This document shows, one piece after another, positions 33,779 to 45,065 of a stretch of 64,000 nt of DNA. Position 1 is the stretch's first letter. Each line of letters starts with the position of its first letter. The position numbers and the translations under genes are program-made. This DNA comes from Calliphora vicina (Eukaryota > Arthropoda > Insecta > Diptera > Calliphoridae), in the NCBI RefSeq assembly GCF_958450345.1, contig NC_088781.1, forward strand, positions 126,041,916 through 126,105,915, read 5' to 3'. Under the pieces are notes generated by a model. The model made no database searches and was not told the DNA's origin. It was given only the letters and a program-made list of their open reading frames with translations.

Positions 33779-36361
33779 AGTTCAGTTCTAGTTCTAGTTC
33801 AGTTCTAGTTCAGTTCTAGTTCAGTTCTAGTTCAGTTCTAGTTCAGTTCTAGTTCAGTTCTAGTTCAGTTCTAGTTCAGTTCTAGTTCAGTTCTAGTTCA
33901 GTTCTAGTTCAGTTCTAGTTCAGTTCTAGTTCAGTTCTAGTTCAGTTCTAGTTCAGTTCTAGTTCAGTTCTAGTTCAGTTCTAGTTCAGTTCTAGTTCAG
34001 TTCTAGTTCAGTTCTAGTTCAGTTCTAGTTCAGTTCTAGTTCAGTTCTAGTTCAGTTCTAGTTCAGTTCTAGTTCAGTTCTAGTTCAGTTCTAGTTCAGT
34101 TCTAGTTCAGTTCTAGTTCAGTTCTAGTTCAGTTCTAGTTCAGTTCTAGTTCAGTTCTAGTTCAGTTCTAGTTCAGTTCTAGTTCAGTTCTAGTTCAGTT
34201 CTAGTTCAGTTCTAGTTCAGTTCTAGTTCAGTTCTAGTTCAGTTCTAGTTCAGTTCTAGTTCAGTTCTAGTTCAGTTCTAGTTCAGTTCTAGTTCAGTTC
34301 TAGTTCAGTTCTAGTTCAGTTCTAGTTCAGTTCTAGTTCAGTTCTAGTTCAGTTCTAGTTCAGTTCTAGTTCAGTTCTAGTTCAGTTCTAGTTCAGTTCT
34401 AGTTCAGTTCTAGTTCAGTTCTAGTTCAGTTCTAGTTCAGTTCTAGTTCAGTTCTAGTTCAGTTCTAGTTCAGTTCTAGTTCAGTTCTAGTTCAGTTCTA
34501 GTTCAGTTCTAGTTCAGTTCTAGTTCAGTTCTAGTTCAGTTCTAGTTCAGTTCTAGTTCAGTTCTAGTTCAGTTCTAGTTCAGTTCTAGTTCAGTTCTAG
34601 TTCAGTTCTAGTTCTAGTTCAGTTCTAGTTCTAGTTCAGTTCTAGTTCTAGTTCAGTTCTAGTTCAGTTCTAGTTCAGTTCTAGTTCAGTTCTAGTTCAG
34701 TTCTAGTTCAGTTCTAGTTCAGTTCTAGTTCAAGTTCAGTTCTAGTTCAAGTTCAGTTCTAGTTCAGTTCTAGTTCAAGTTCAGTTCTAGTTCAGTTCTA
34801 GTTCAGTTCTAGTTCAGTTCTAGTTCAGTTCTAGTTCAGTTCTAGTTCAGTTCTAGTTCAGTTCTAGTTCAGTTCTAGTTCAGTTCTAGTTCAGTTCTAG
34901 TTCAGTTCTAGTTCAGTTCTAGTTCAGTTCTAGTTCAGTTCTAGTTCAGTTCTAGTTCAGTTCTAGTTCAGTTCTAGTTCAGTTCTAGTTCAGTTCTAGT
35001 TCAGTTCTAGTTCAGTTCTAGTTCAGTTCTAGTTCAGTTCTAGTTCAGTTCTAGTTCAGTTCAGTTCTAGTTCAGTTCTAGTTCAGTTCTAGTTCAGTTC
35101 TAGTTCAGTTCTAGTTCAGTTCTAGTTCAGTTCTAGTTCAGTTCTAGTTCAGTTCTAGTTCAGTTCTAGTTCAGTTCTAGTTCAGTTCTAGTTCAGTTCT
35201 AGTTCAGTTCTAGTTCAGTTCTAGTTCAGTTCTAGTTCAGTTCTAGTTCAGTTCTAGTTCAGTTCTAGTTCAGTTCTAGTTCAGTTCTAGTTCAGTTCTA
35301 GTTCAGTTCTAGTTCAGTTCTAGTTCAGTTCTAGTTCAGTTCTAGTTCAGTTCTAGTTCAGTTCTAGTTCAGTTCTAGTTCAGTTCTAGTTCAGTTCTAG
35401 TTCAGTTCTAGTTCAGTTCTAGTTCAGTTCTAGTTCAGTTCTAGTTCAGTTCTAGTTCAGTTCTAGTTCAGTTCTAGTTCAGTTCTAGTTCAGTTCTAGT
35501 TCAGTTCTAGTTCAGTTCTAGTTCAGTTCTAGTTCAGTTCTAGTTCAGTTCTAGTTCAGTTCTAGTTCAGTTCTAGTTCAGTTCTAGTTCAGTTCTAGTT
35601 CAGTTCTAGTTCAGTTCTAGTTCAGTTCTAGTTCAGTTCTAGTTCAGTTCTAGTTCAGTTCTAGTTCAGTTCTAGTTCAGTTCTAGTTCAGTTCTAGTTC
35701 AGTTCTAGTTCAGTTCTAGTTCAGTTCTAGTTCAGTTCTAGTTCAGTTCAGTTCTAGTTCAGTTCTAGTTCAGTTCTAGTTCAGTTCTAGTTCAGTTCTA
35801 GTTCAGTTCTAGTTCAGTTCAGTTCAGTTCTAGTTCAGTTCTAGTTCAGTTCTAGTTCAGTTCTAGTTCAGTTCTAGTTCAGTTCTAGTTCAGTTCTAGT
35901 TCAGTTCTAGTTCAGTTCTAGTTCAGTTCTAGTTCAGTTCTAGTTCAGTTCTAGTTCAGTTCTAGTTCAGTTCTAGTTCAGTTCTAGTTCAGTTCTAGTT
36001 CAGTTCTAGTTCAGTTCTAGTTCAGTTCTAGTTCAGTTCTAGTTCAGTTCTAGTTCAGTTCTAGTTCAGTTCTAGTTCAGTTCTAGTTCAGTTCTAGTTC
36101 AGTTCTAGTTCAGTTCTAGTTCAGTTCTAGTTCAGTTCTAGTTCAGTTCTAGTTCAGTTCTAGTTCAGTTCTAGTTCAGTTCTAGTTCAGTTCTAGTTCA
36201 GTTCTAGTTCAGTTCTAGTACAGTTCTAGTTCAGTTCTAGTTCAGTTCTAGTTCAGTTCTAGTTCAGTTCTAGTTCAGTTCTAGTTCAGTTCTAGTTCAG
36301 TTCTAGTTCAGTTCTAGTTCAGTTGTAGTTCAGTTGTAGTTCAGTTCTAGTTCAGTTCTAG
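33779..36361. repeat. 11-bp satellite, large array
   Basis: About 235 copies of TTCAGTTCTAG in direct repetition, nearly perfect. Exceptions are an extra TTCTAG inserted near 34611-34650, TTCAAG variants at 34731-34775, deletions giving TTCAGTTCAG near 35060, 35750 and 35820, and single changes at 36218 and near 36325. The unit splits into TTCAG plus TTCTAG. Homogeneity suggests recent expansion by slippage or unequal exchange. The right edge joins a LINE relic at 36362. Confidence 0.97.
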
Positions 36362-36865
36362 ATCCACACAGTTACATAGAAGGTGTTGTACCGACTCTTC
36401 CTTATCTAAACAATTTCTGCAATAGGTATAAAGTTGGTAACCAATAGCCAGATCGAATTTCTTCCAAGAGCCAAAAGAGTATTGGTTATCCAGACCATCT
36501 GAGTTCCGTCTCTCTCAACGCTTATTCATCTATCAATTCCGATATTGCCACAAAGGGAGTGTGAATGTCTCTTTGTGCCAAAGTAATATCCGAGGACGTT
36601 CTATTAGTTGCACACTCATCAGCGATTTCGTTTCCCCGGATGCCTTCATGACCTGGAAACCATGTTAACTCAACATGGTGTTGTCTAAGTTGGACTTAAT
36701 AAAATTGATTGACGCAATATTCTTTTTGCGGCTGTATCTATGTCAAGTAGACCAGAGAAAATTCCCTATCCCATACCCGTTTCCGTCTTTGAGCCGTCAG
36801 TGTAGATTGAAATCGCATCGTCCCGAAGGACAGACTTCATCATCTCTTGTAATGATAATCTAATC
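36362..36865 (-). pseudogene. Non-LTR retrotransposon relic: RNase H and C-terminal cysteine motif
   Basis: On the minus strand, AISIYTDGSKTETGMG then WFPGHEGIRGNEIADECA are RNase H hallmarks, followed by CRNCLDKEESVQHLLCNC, a CCHC-like tail found after RNase H in several LINE clades. Stops and frame breaks are frequent. The clade (Jockey, R1, LOA or I-like) cannot be fixed. Its 3' end is replaced by the 11-bp satellite. Confidence 0.75.
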
Positions 36866-38330
36866 CTAAGGGTCCTCTCAAAATTCGGTGTAGGTATCAA
36901 TAAATATGCACATAAGATTTCAAAGCTGTTTGGCTGTCCTTATAGATCTGAATATCCGTTATAACCTTAAACAATTCATGGCCCCTCTCAAAAAGCTGTA
37001 TTGGTTCAGGAGTTTACAAAACACACCCTTTTTCGACTGTGATCTATCAGTAAAGACTTCAAATGGACTCTTGTTCTCCCCAGATTGTTTATTTGTGATC
37101 GACACAGAGAAGCCCCTGTTGATGAATAGTTCGGGTATAACTTGTCCGGAACAGTGTCCAAAGACAGATAAATATGGTTGCATGTCCAAAATTCCTCTGG
37201 TTCTATGCGCCCTTAGTAGTAATTCTAATGGCAGAATTGAATGCAACTTTTTTGAACATGAGATCAACAAACACCAATTCATCATGACAAAACGATGGCT
37301 TGTAACCATAAGTGTTGAAGTCCGCAATATCCCCTCAAAGAACTTCGCCAAACAAATGGCCCATACATTTGGATAGCCATGTGTTTATGGGGGTAATTTC
37401 CAAACCCATCTACATGTTTTGAAAACTATCCATTGAATGTTCAGGTCAATTCCAAAATACTTTGTGAAACTCCTGTCGATGAAAGTTTTGGTTCTCAAAA
37501 GTTCACCTGGGGCCGAATTACCGCACTCGTGATCGAATGAACTATCGTATCGAAAAATTATTTCGATATCGTAATTATAACAAAATGTACTAAATTTCAT
37601 GCTCGATATCGAATGCCGTAATCTCAAATCAGAAAATTACGATCGAATTTGTTCGATATCGAATGCGGTAATTCGGCCCCTGGTTCCATGCATGCGTAAT
37701 TCTAATGATAGGCATGAGAGCAACTCCATTGGAAATAAGTTCATCATGTAAAACGAGCCGTAAGGGCATCTCAAAAGACTTCACCAAACAATTGACCAAG
37801 GGTTCCACAACAATGATGAAGAGTGTTTATTGTGGTAATATCCCAAGTTGTCCCTATTCCTCTCCTACACCTTTTGAAACATTTTCGATTACATGTTTAC
37901 ACTGAGTTCACTTCAGTTACTACATTCACAAAGTGACCGGAGTTCGATACAGAATGGGATTGGTACTGATTAGCTACATGCGTAAAAGTCTTTAAGCCCA
38001 TAGAATCGAGTTTCAAAAGTAATGAGTTCCTATAACACCACCTTGTTGAGTTCAATGATTCACCATCATAACTGGATTAATAATCCAATGAGTCCAAAGA
38101 GTATTCAGATGTGTTCCGGATACTTTCACGGAGAGATCAGCCACTTGCATATAAATCGAGTTCCAAAAGTAATGAAATCTTATTACACCACCATGTTGAG
38201 TTCAACGATTCGCCATCATAACTGGGTTAATGATTCTCTGGGTCCAAAGAGTCCCTATGAATTGTATGTAAATTTGTAAGGATTTCGATAAAAGTCAAAC
38301 ACTCAAGCTCTAGTTTGTTAACCCACATTT
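36866..38330. other. Unassigned region with internal duplications
   Basis: A 156-codon plus frame (36906-37376) and a 130-codon minus frame overlap each other; neither has a recognised domain. A block of about 125 bp is duplicated: 38000-38095 and 38152-38255 both carry CGAGTTYCAAAAGTAATGA, ACACCACCWTGTTGAGTTCA and CATCATAACTGG. A MITE sits at 37509-37680. It may be the body of an old LINE or a separate repeat. Confidence 0.35.
37509..37680. mobile_element. MITE, copy 2 of the GGGGCC family
   Basis: Terminal repeats GGGGCCGAATTACCGCACTC on the left and the complement of GGGGCCGAATTACCGCATTC on the right, 18-19 bases matching. The interior repeats CGATATCGAATGC and its relatives several times. 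It is 172 bp and noncoding; better preserved than the copy at 13872-14035. Confidence 0.85.
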
Positions 38331-38979
38331 ATCAACTAATTCAAATGGAAGTCATAGAACCCATTCCAACCCATTCCAACAATTCGGATTATTTAAGCAC
38401 ATTGTGCTAATTTTTATAATTGAAATATAAAAGCCTTGCTTATCGCTTCCAAATGACCTTTTAGAAGAACTAAATTACAAATAAAAATTTATTAAATAAA
38501 AAGATTAGCAGCAATTGCTTTATCAACTGGCAAACAAAAAAGAAACAAATAATAATAATATATAAATATACAGCAGTAATTCAAACCTGATTAATATTTG
38601 AGACTTTACTTAAAATTGTTTTATGATTAATGGAAATTGTTTGTTAGAAAGAAGAGTTGTTGAACTGAAAAAATCAAGTGGGTAATATTTTAGTTATAAG
38701 TTTAAGGTCAAACAAAATACAATGATCTCATGGGTAAAGACGGTGATTCAAGCTATAAATATAAAATTTTCCGCTTAGTTTTGCCATTATTTGTATTAAA
38801 TATATGTAGATAAATTATAAGGCAACTGACTGGGTTCTTTATAATTTTCTTACCCCTTTAATTGTTGTTCAAAACTACGCCTTTGTAATTGACTGCTTTG
38901 TTTGTATACAAATGATAGAATTTTATCATATATGGCAAACGCACTGTCTAATATATTTATACTATATACATGTTTTATA
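38331..38979. other. AT-rich intron stretch
   Basis: Nothing recognised. Ends at the TA that flanks the mariner element starting at 38980. Confidence 0.5.
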
Positions 38980-40324
38980 TTGGGTGTATAATTTAAAAAT
39001 GCGGGATTTTTTTTCAAATTTTTAAGTATAATTTTGAAAAAATTCCCAGGGAGTTTTTTCCCATTGAATTTTAATAGGAAAAATGGGAAAAGAGAAAAAA
39101 CTCCCGGGGAATTTTTATTCATAATTTGGCTGATGGACTCCGAGCCAAAATAACTGTTCATCTTTTGATTCCAAGAACGAATCAAGCTAATATCGGATAC
39201 TCTGTTCCAAAATGAAGCGTATCCAAGAGGAATCGTTCTGCATCGATCGAAATAGTAGTCGGACGGGGCATGGTCTGTATAATAATGTGGGCGATGCAAA
39301 ACTTCCAAACCACTTCATTCAAAATAGTTTTTAACAGCTATTGCAATATATGACCGAGCAATGTCATGATGGAATATTAAGGTGTTCGCTTCAAATGAAT
39401 CAGTTTCGTTCGATTCAGGTTCCCTGTGATGTGCTGGTCAGATTTCAGCAGCTCACCTTAACGCCATGGATATTTGGCTTTGCTGTCGATTCGGCTGATT
39501 GGACGGGCTTCACATACGACCTCTTAATCATCGGGTTATTGTAATGAATACATTTTCCTTCGCTAGTAATGATTCGGTGCAAAAATGACATGCAAAATCA
39601 TCTTTCAAGGTCTCTCGGCTTCAATATTACGGTGCTCGCTTCAAACGAATCAGCTGCGTTCGGTACAGGTTCCCCATGAAGGTCTGGTCAGATTTCAGCA
39701 GCTCATAATAAATAGGACCCTTTTGCTCTCACCAAAAACAGAGCATTACCTTGGCGCCATGGATATTTGGATTTGGTATCGATTCGACTGGTTGGCCGGG
39801 CTTCACATACGATCTCTTACGCATCGGGTTCAGACATGCCAAATCGTCTTTCAAGGTCTCTCGGCTTCAATTCGTAGGGTACTCAATTTCCTTGTTTTTG
39901 GATGAATCCTGCTGTTCGCAAACGTTTTAGAATTGCTGCTTGAGTAGCTTCCAATGATTTTTACATGGAGTAATGTCTCAATTCTTGGTCGTCAAACTTT
40001 TTTGGCTGGTCTGGGCGATCAAAACACAACTTCTGAACCGAACAAGCCATCTCTCGCACGTTGAAATCGATGTTACACATACAACATAAGCTTTGGTGAG
40101 CAATCGGAGTGTTTTAGCGGCATTTTTTTCAAATTAAAGAAGTAAAGCAAAACTTCCCGCATATGACGCTTTGTTGCAAAGCAAACTTTGTTGTTTAAAC
40201 TATAATGTTCAATAACTAAGTGACAATAAAGGACAGATATGTACCCTTCAAAATTACATATTAAAACCGACAAAAAAGATGTTCCTTCTTTTGTAAATCC
40301 CACATTTTTAAGTCATACACCCAA
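38980..40324 (-). mobile_element. Mariner element with both ends, decayed
   Basis: The left end TTGGGTGTATAATTTAAAAA and the right end TTTAAGTCATACACCCAA are inverted, with TA on both sides. Transposase pieces run in reverse: the ISLIRSWNQKMNSYFGSES block near the left, a TDHAPSDYYFDRC block, and the SQKSLTTKNWDITPCK-like block near 39990. The block around 39345-39470 is repeated near 39610-39720 (ATCAGYTKCGTTCGRTWCAG). A MITE lies at 39037-39132. Confidence 0.82.
39037..39132. mobile_element. CAGCCCAATTATG MITE, left-truncated
   Basis: Carries ATTCCCAGGGAGTTTTTTCC, CCATTGAATTTTAATAGG and AACTCCCGGGGAATTTTTAT, then TTCATAATTTGGCTG at the right end. It corresponds to 58631-58757 minus the first arm. 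It interrupts the mariner just before the ATGGACTCCGAG block. Confidence 0.7.
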
Positions 40325-41789
40325 TATATTTTTATATTATTTATTTTTTTTATTAAATAAAGGGAGGAAATAAACAAATAATGCTCAAATGAATGATTTA
40401 TTTTAATTGAATCGGACATACAAAGCATACACATTTGAATTGAATGGTAGTGGATGTGCGAACTCAGAATTTACAAAACATTTTATTGAAATAAATTTCA
40501 TATTTATTGCCAACAAAATTTAAAAGAAAAACAATTTAATTAACACCTCATTTGAAATATGTACGTACGTACATAAAAGATCAGTTGATGATCGTTGTAT
40601 GTATGTTAAGATTTTTAACAAAAATAATTTGTTTTTCGAATTACTATATTTAAAAAAAAAAACATTTATATGAATAAACAAATCAGGAATGTTTCATATT
40701 TTTACAATATCCAAATTTTATATAAGACAGGCGAAAATATTGACTATTAAAGAGAGAGAGAGAGTCCAAAAAATTCGTGGTCAGCTCACTTTATGTTTGT
40801 TGTTTACCCAAAAGTACCTCCATTTCTGTCATCACAATTTCTAACATCGTCATATTTACATATATAAATAGGTATGCAAGTATATTTTTAAGTACACTTA
40901 CAGCAACATTTTAATTGTTATGCTTACATTACAATTTTATGACAGTTTTTTTTTGTTGTTTTGTTTTAAGTGACATTCAGATTTATTTATACAAATTGTT
41001 TTTGTTTTACTCTTAAAGTGACTGAATAGTGGTTTGAATTTTGAGTGTAAGCAACTGTGGTGGCGGTTTTAAATTCGAGGTAACTTAAGTTTAAACAACC
41101 GGTTTTTAAGTTGTATTATTATGATTTTTTGTTTGTTTAAATACAAACTAATTTTACTGTTATTAATGTTCAAAAGAGAGGGAGAGTAAATGAACTACAA
41201 AAGAAATACTTCATGGTTTAGCTGGCATTTAGATTATCAAGACTGTTTTTGAATAGATGACAACAACAAGAGCATATTTATAACCTCACCCACAGAAATA
41301 CATGTAGTTAATTGTTACAAAAATAACCTTTACATTATTTAAAACTGAACAGAAAAAAAAATTTAGAAAATTTTTTATAAAGATTGGGAAATAAGAGTTA
41401 ATAGTTGTGTAAACAAAAAAATTGCTCAAGAAAAATTAATTAATCAACGAGGCATAAACTTTAAAGGTAAGGGTGGAGTTGTTAAAAAGCGTAACATAAT
41501 TTTTTTTTAGTAATTTCTTGGCCTATAACTTATATTTATTATATAAGACATTCGACTCTAAAGGAGATTTCAAAATCATTCGAATTGAACTTATATAAAT
41601 AAACAATTAATTTTTTTAATTTGGAGTCGAAGGTCACATCTACCAGTACTCTCATCCAACTTTATTATATAGTTTCATTTATTGTATTATATATCATTAA
41701 TAAAATAAAAATAAAAAATAAAAAATTTTTTGGAATTTTTTTTTTAAATTTCAAATTTTAATTTTTTTAAATTTCAAATTTTTTTTTTT
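40325..41789. other. AT-rich intron stretch
   Basis: Contains a GA run at about 40751-40762 and A/T homopolymer runs near 41700-41790. No gene or element was recognised. Confidence 0.5.
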
Positions 41790-42344
41790 GTTTTTTCCAT
41801 TTTTAATTTTTGTTTACCTAAAAATTTTAAATATTTTTAGGTAAACAAAATTTATTTTTTTAATTTTTTGTTAAAAAAATTTAAATTTTTTTTTATTTTT
41901 TAAATTTTAAAATTTTTTTAAATTTTAATTTTGTTTTAAATTTAAAAAAAAAATCGGGTTAAAAAATATTTTTTCCGATCTTGACCCATTGTAGGTCCAA
42001 CATACTATGGTCTTATATACGTCGTTGCAAAGGTCTTTGAAATATCTATCATTAGGTATCCATATTGTATATATTAATGACTTAGTAATCCAGATATAGG
42101 TCAAAAATAGGTTAAAAATCGAGGTTGTCCTGGTTTTTAAATAGTAACCGAGCCGGAAGAATTCCGGAGATATTGATGTATGAATCGTGTAGTAAGTTAT
42201 TTGGGGGCTTCGGAAAGTTGATTTCAACAGACAGACGGACAGACAGGCGGACATGGCTTAATCGATTCCGCTATCTATAAGGATCCAGAATATATATAGG
42301 GTCGGAAAATTATATTGTGGAAATTACAAACGGAATGGCAAATT
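41790..42344 (-). mobile_element. DINE-1/mini-me-like copy, reverse
   Basis: Reverse body: GGTCCAACATACTATGGTC, GATATAGGTCAAAAATAGG, ACAGACAGACGGACAGACAG (the GTCT run on the other strand), and GATCCAGAATATATATAGGG, ending GGAAATTACAAACGGAATGG. The hairpin end is missing. The right edge joins a mariner piece at 42345. Confidence 0.75.
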
Positions 42345-42666
42345 TCGCTGAAGCACACCGAAGCTAATGGTGAATGTGTTTCATCAGTATCAAGGTGCGA
42401 GATATGGTTTGTACACGGAATTGTATTGACACTAAGATCACCCAGGCCAGCCAAAAAAGTTTGAAGACCAACAGTAGGAGGCATTACTTCATGAAGATTA
42501 TTGTCAAACTCAACAAGAGCTTGCAAAATCATTGGGAGCTACTCAAACAGCAATTTCATAAAGTTTGCGAGTAGTAGGATTCACCCAAAAGCAGGGAAAT
42601 TGAGTACCATACGAATTGAAGCTGAGAGACCTTGAACGACTATTTTTAATATTTGGCTTTAGTACG
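42345..42666 (+). pseudogene. Mariner N-terminal fragment
   Basis: AATTTCGCTGAAGCACACCG, then ACCCAGGCCAGCCAAAAAAG, then GCAAAATCATTGGGAGCTAC match the first half of 28495-29355 in forward orientation. Frameshifts and stops are obvious. It ends near TTTGGCTTTAGTACGATC. Confidence 0.78.
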
Positions 42667-45065
42667 ATCTCTTACGCATCGTGTTATCGTTTTTTGTTCT
42701 CCATTACCCCTCTTGGGAGCATATGGCTTCCACAAAGCATCTCCATCTTAAGTGCCCTGGAGACGATCAAATAAACCCGTCAATCAGTGCATATGTGTGA
42801 GTGTCGTATGCTTGAAGCTTTAAAGGAGACGTACAAATAAATACGTCACTCACCATTTGTATTTGGACGCACTTTTCCATTATTACCAAATATCTCGAAG
42901 AAACTGAAGTTTTTTTCAGTTAATCAGAGACGTAAAACACATAATATGAATATTTTATTTCATTCGTGAACGGCAAACACAAAGCAAATGAAATTTGATT
43001 GTCAATCACAACAGGAGACGATCAACTTTTTGATTTTCATCAATCATTGCCGACAACGCGTACGTGTAGCCGAAAAAGAACGACTGCACGCACACAACTA
43101 TGTGATTGATGTGTTTATTTGATCGTCTCCAGGGCACTTTACACGATTTGTTGCAGTTATTTTCGCGACTTCCCATGTAAGATTGCACCGTCCTAGATCT
43201 TGGAGTATCGTGCGTCTCCATGTATTCTTTGGTCGACCACAGCTTCGGGAACCTTGAGGGTTACACTCTAGCGCCATCCTTGTTATACTGCCAGGATTCT
43301 TTCTGATAGTATGGTCGATCCACCTCCATTTCCTACGTTTTATTTGTGTTAGTATGGGTTCCTCGAGATCCGAATTGTTGATGTTGTTAGGCCAGAATAT
43401 TCTGTATATGATTCTGAGGCAATTGTTAATGAATACCTGAAGTTTTTGCGTGATGGTGTTCTATACTAACCAAGTTTCACTTCCGTACAACAGAGTAGAC
43501 TTTACACATGCGTTGAATATTCTAAGCTTGGTTCGTATGGATATTTGTTTGTTTTTCCATACTGATTGTAGTCTTCCTAATACTGCTCTCGATTTATTGA
43601 GCCTGTTATTTATGTCTGTTTCAGCGCCGCCATTCGTTGATACTTTACTGCTTAGATAACAGAAGGTTTCTACGTATACAACTGGTTGGCCTTGTACCAT
43701 GATGTTATCGGTACTAACGTTGTTGATTCTCATAGCTTTGGTTTTCTTGATATTTAGCTCAAGACCAACATTGCGTGCTAATATTTAAAAATCTTCAATT
43801 TTTGCTTGCATGTTGGATATCTTATGCGAGAGTAGACAAATATCATCCGCATAAAATCCAAATCCTCGAGTTGACGTGAGAGGCTCCATGTTATTCCTCT
43901 TCTCTCTGAACAGACTTCGATCATGTCATCCGGCACTATAGTGAACAGCAGAGGTGATAGGGGACCTCCTTGTTTTAGTCAAGCGTTTGTGTGAAATGGT
44001 GAAGAACGGATAGTTCTGTATCCTCGTACATAGCGCTGATGAATCGAGTTATTTTCCGGGGTACTCCTTTTCGAACGTAGGTAAGGGGAGTACGCCATTC
44101 GAGAGATTGTTCTATTATAATGCGTAGAGTGTTGGCATGGTCTACGGAGCTCCTGTTTGGCCGGAAATCTACCTTTGAAGCCTTCCTTGTATTATAACTG
44201 CTATGGTGTTAAGCAGAGTCGCCACTTTTCGGTAACTTAACGATGATGTCATTCTTCCTCCCAGAAGGTAGCCTTTCCTCCTCCCAGACTTATGTGATGT
44301 GTGGTCGTAGAAGTTCAGCTGTGGTTTCGATATCAACCCGAAGAATTTCAGCTGGTATTCCATCTTCGCCTGCTGTCCTGTTATGGCCTCCTTTATATCA
44401 CTTAGACTGGGAGGCTGCTTGATATTCATAGGATATTTTCTGCATCCGAAATATCTTCGAAATGTTATCTCCATCTTTGTGTCTGTGCATCATTGTTTGT
44501 TAATAGCGCACCACTGCTATCAGCGACTGGTTGGTTCCTGTTACACTTTAGATTGGTGAGGCAGTTTATCGTCTGGTGTAGTTTTCTCATATAGTTCTGG
44601 CTAGCCGCTTCTTCTTATGCGGACATTGCAAGTCATTCTAGGAACTTTCTTTTGTCTCTTCTTGCAGCTTTCTTTACTTGTGTTGCCAGTAGTTGGTACT
44701 GCTGTCTCAAAGTGTTGTTGTTGTTGTCTAACTGCAGCTTGAGTTCCCTTCTTTCTGAAACCAGGTTCCAAGTGTCGTCTGATATCCAAGTCTTCTTCTT
44801 CGACTCTGTTATATGTTGCTGTGATATCTTCCCATGTGGTGTGGTGTTGGTTTATTGGTAGCTGTTCACGAATTATCGCCGCTAACGTGTTCTTAGTATC
44901 GTTATTCTGGAGTTGTTGTAGGTAGAGCCGTTTTCGTCCTGTGTGCCTGGTTGTTCTTCTTTGCCATTTGGGTTTGATCTTGATTTCGCCTGTGATGAGC
45001 TCATGATCACTGCCGATGTCAGCACCTCTTCTGTTTCTGATTCCATTACTGGGTTGTTAGAAGGA
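42667..45065 (-). pseudogene. Non-LTR retrotransposon relic (endonuclease end, RT, C-terminal tail)
   Basis: Read in reverse, upstream to downstream: RRGADIGSDHELITG, the SDH motif at the end of an AP endonuclease; AGEDGIPAEILRVDIETTA and GIIVKLPK-like blocks of reverse transcriptase; FYADDICLLSHK, the YADD active site; LNIKKTKAMRIN; LLYGSETWLV; and RKWRWIDHTIRKNPGS with NPQGSRSCGRPKNTWRR at the tail. Reading frame changes many times. A TTA-flanked MITE is inserted in the 3' end at 42751-43138. Clade not determined; RTE-like or CR1/Jockey-like. Confidence 0.8.
42751..43138. mobile_element. 388-bp MITE, PIF/Harbinger-like
   Basis: Terminal repeats AGTGCCCTGGAGACGATCAA on the left and the exact complement on the right, continuing through about 26 bases. 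Both sides have TTA (42748-42750 and 43139-43141), the 3-bp TWA duplication typical of PIF/Harbinger. GGAGACG and GAGACGATCAA recur internally near 42834 and 43014. No coding sequence. A related LINE copy at 61200-61560 shows the uninterrupted site (CATCTTATTGG). Confidence 0.88.

Noticed and set aside
33779..36361. Telomeric or centromeric repeat
   Set aside because: The unit is not a telomere motif, and 2.6 kb in a repeat-rich intron gives no reason to call a centromere.
36906..37376. Overlapping frames of 156 and 130 codons on opposite strands
   Set aside because: Neither shows a domain, and the region has duplications typical of decayed repeats.
42160..42260. Simple-repeat locus from GACAGACAGACGG
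   Set aside because: It is part of the DINE-like element, not an independent microsatellite.
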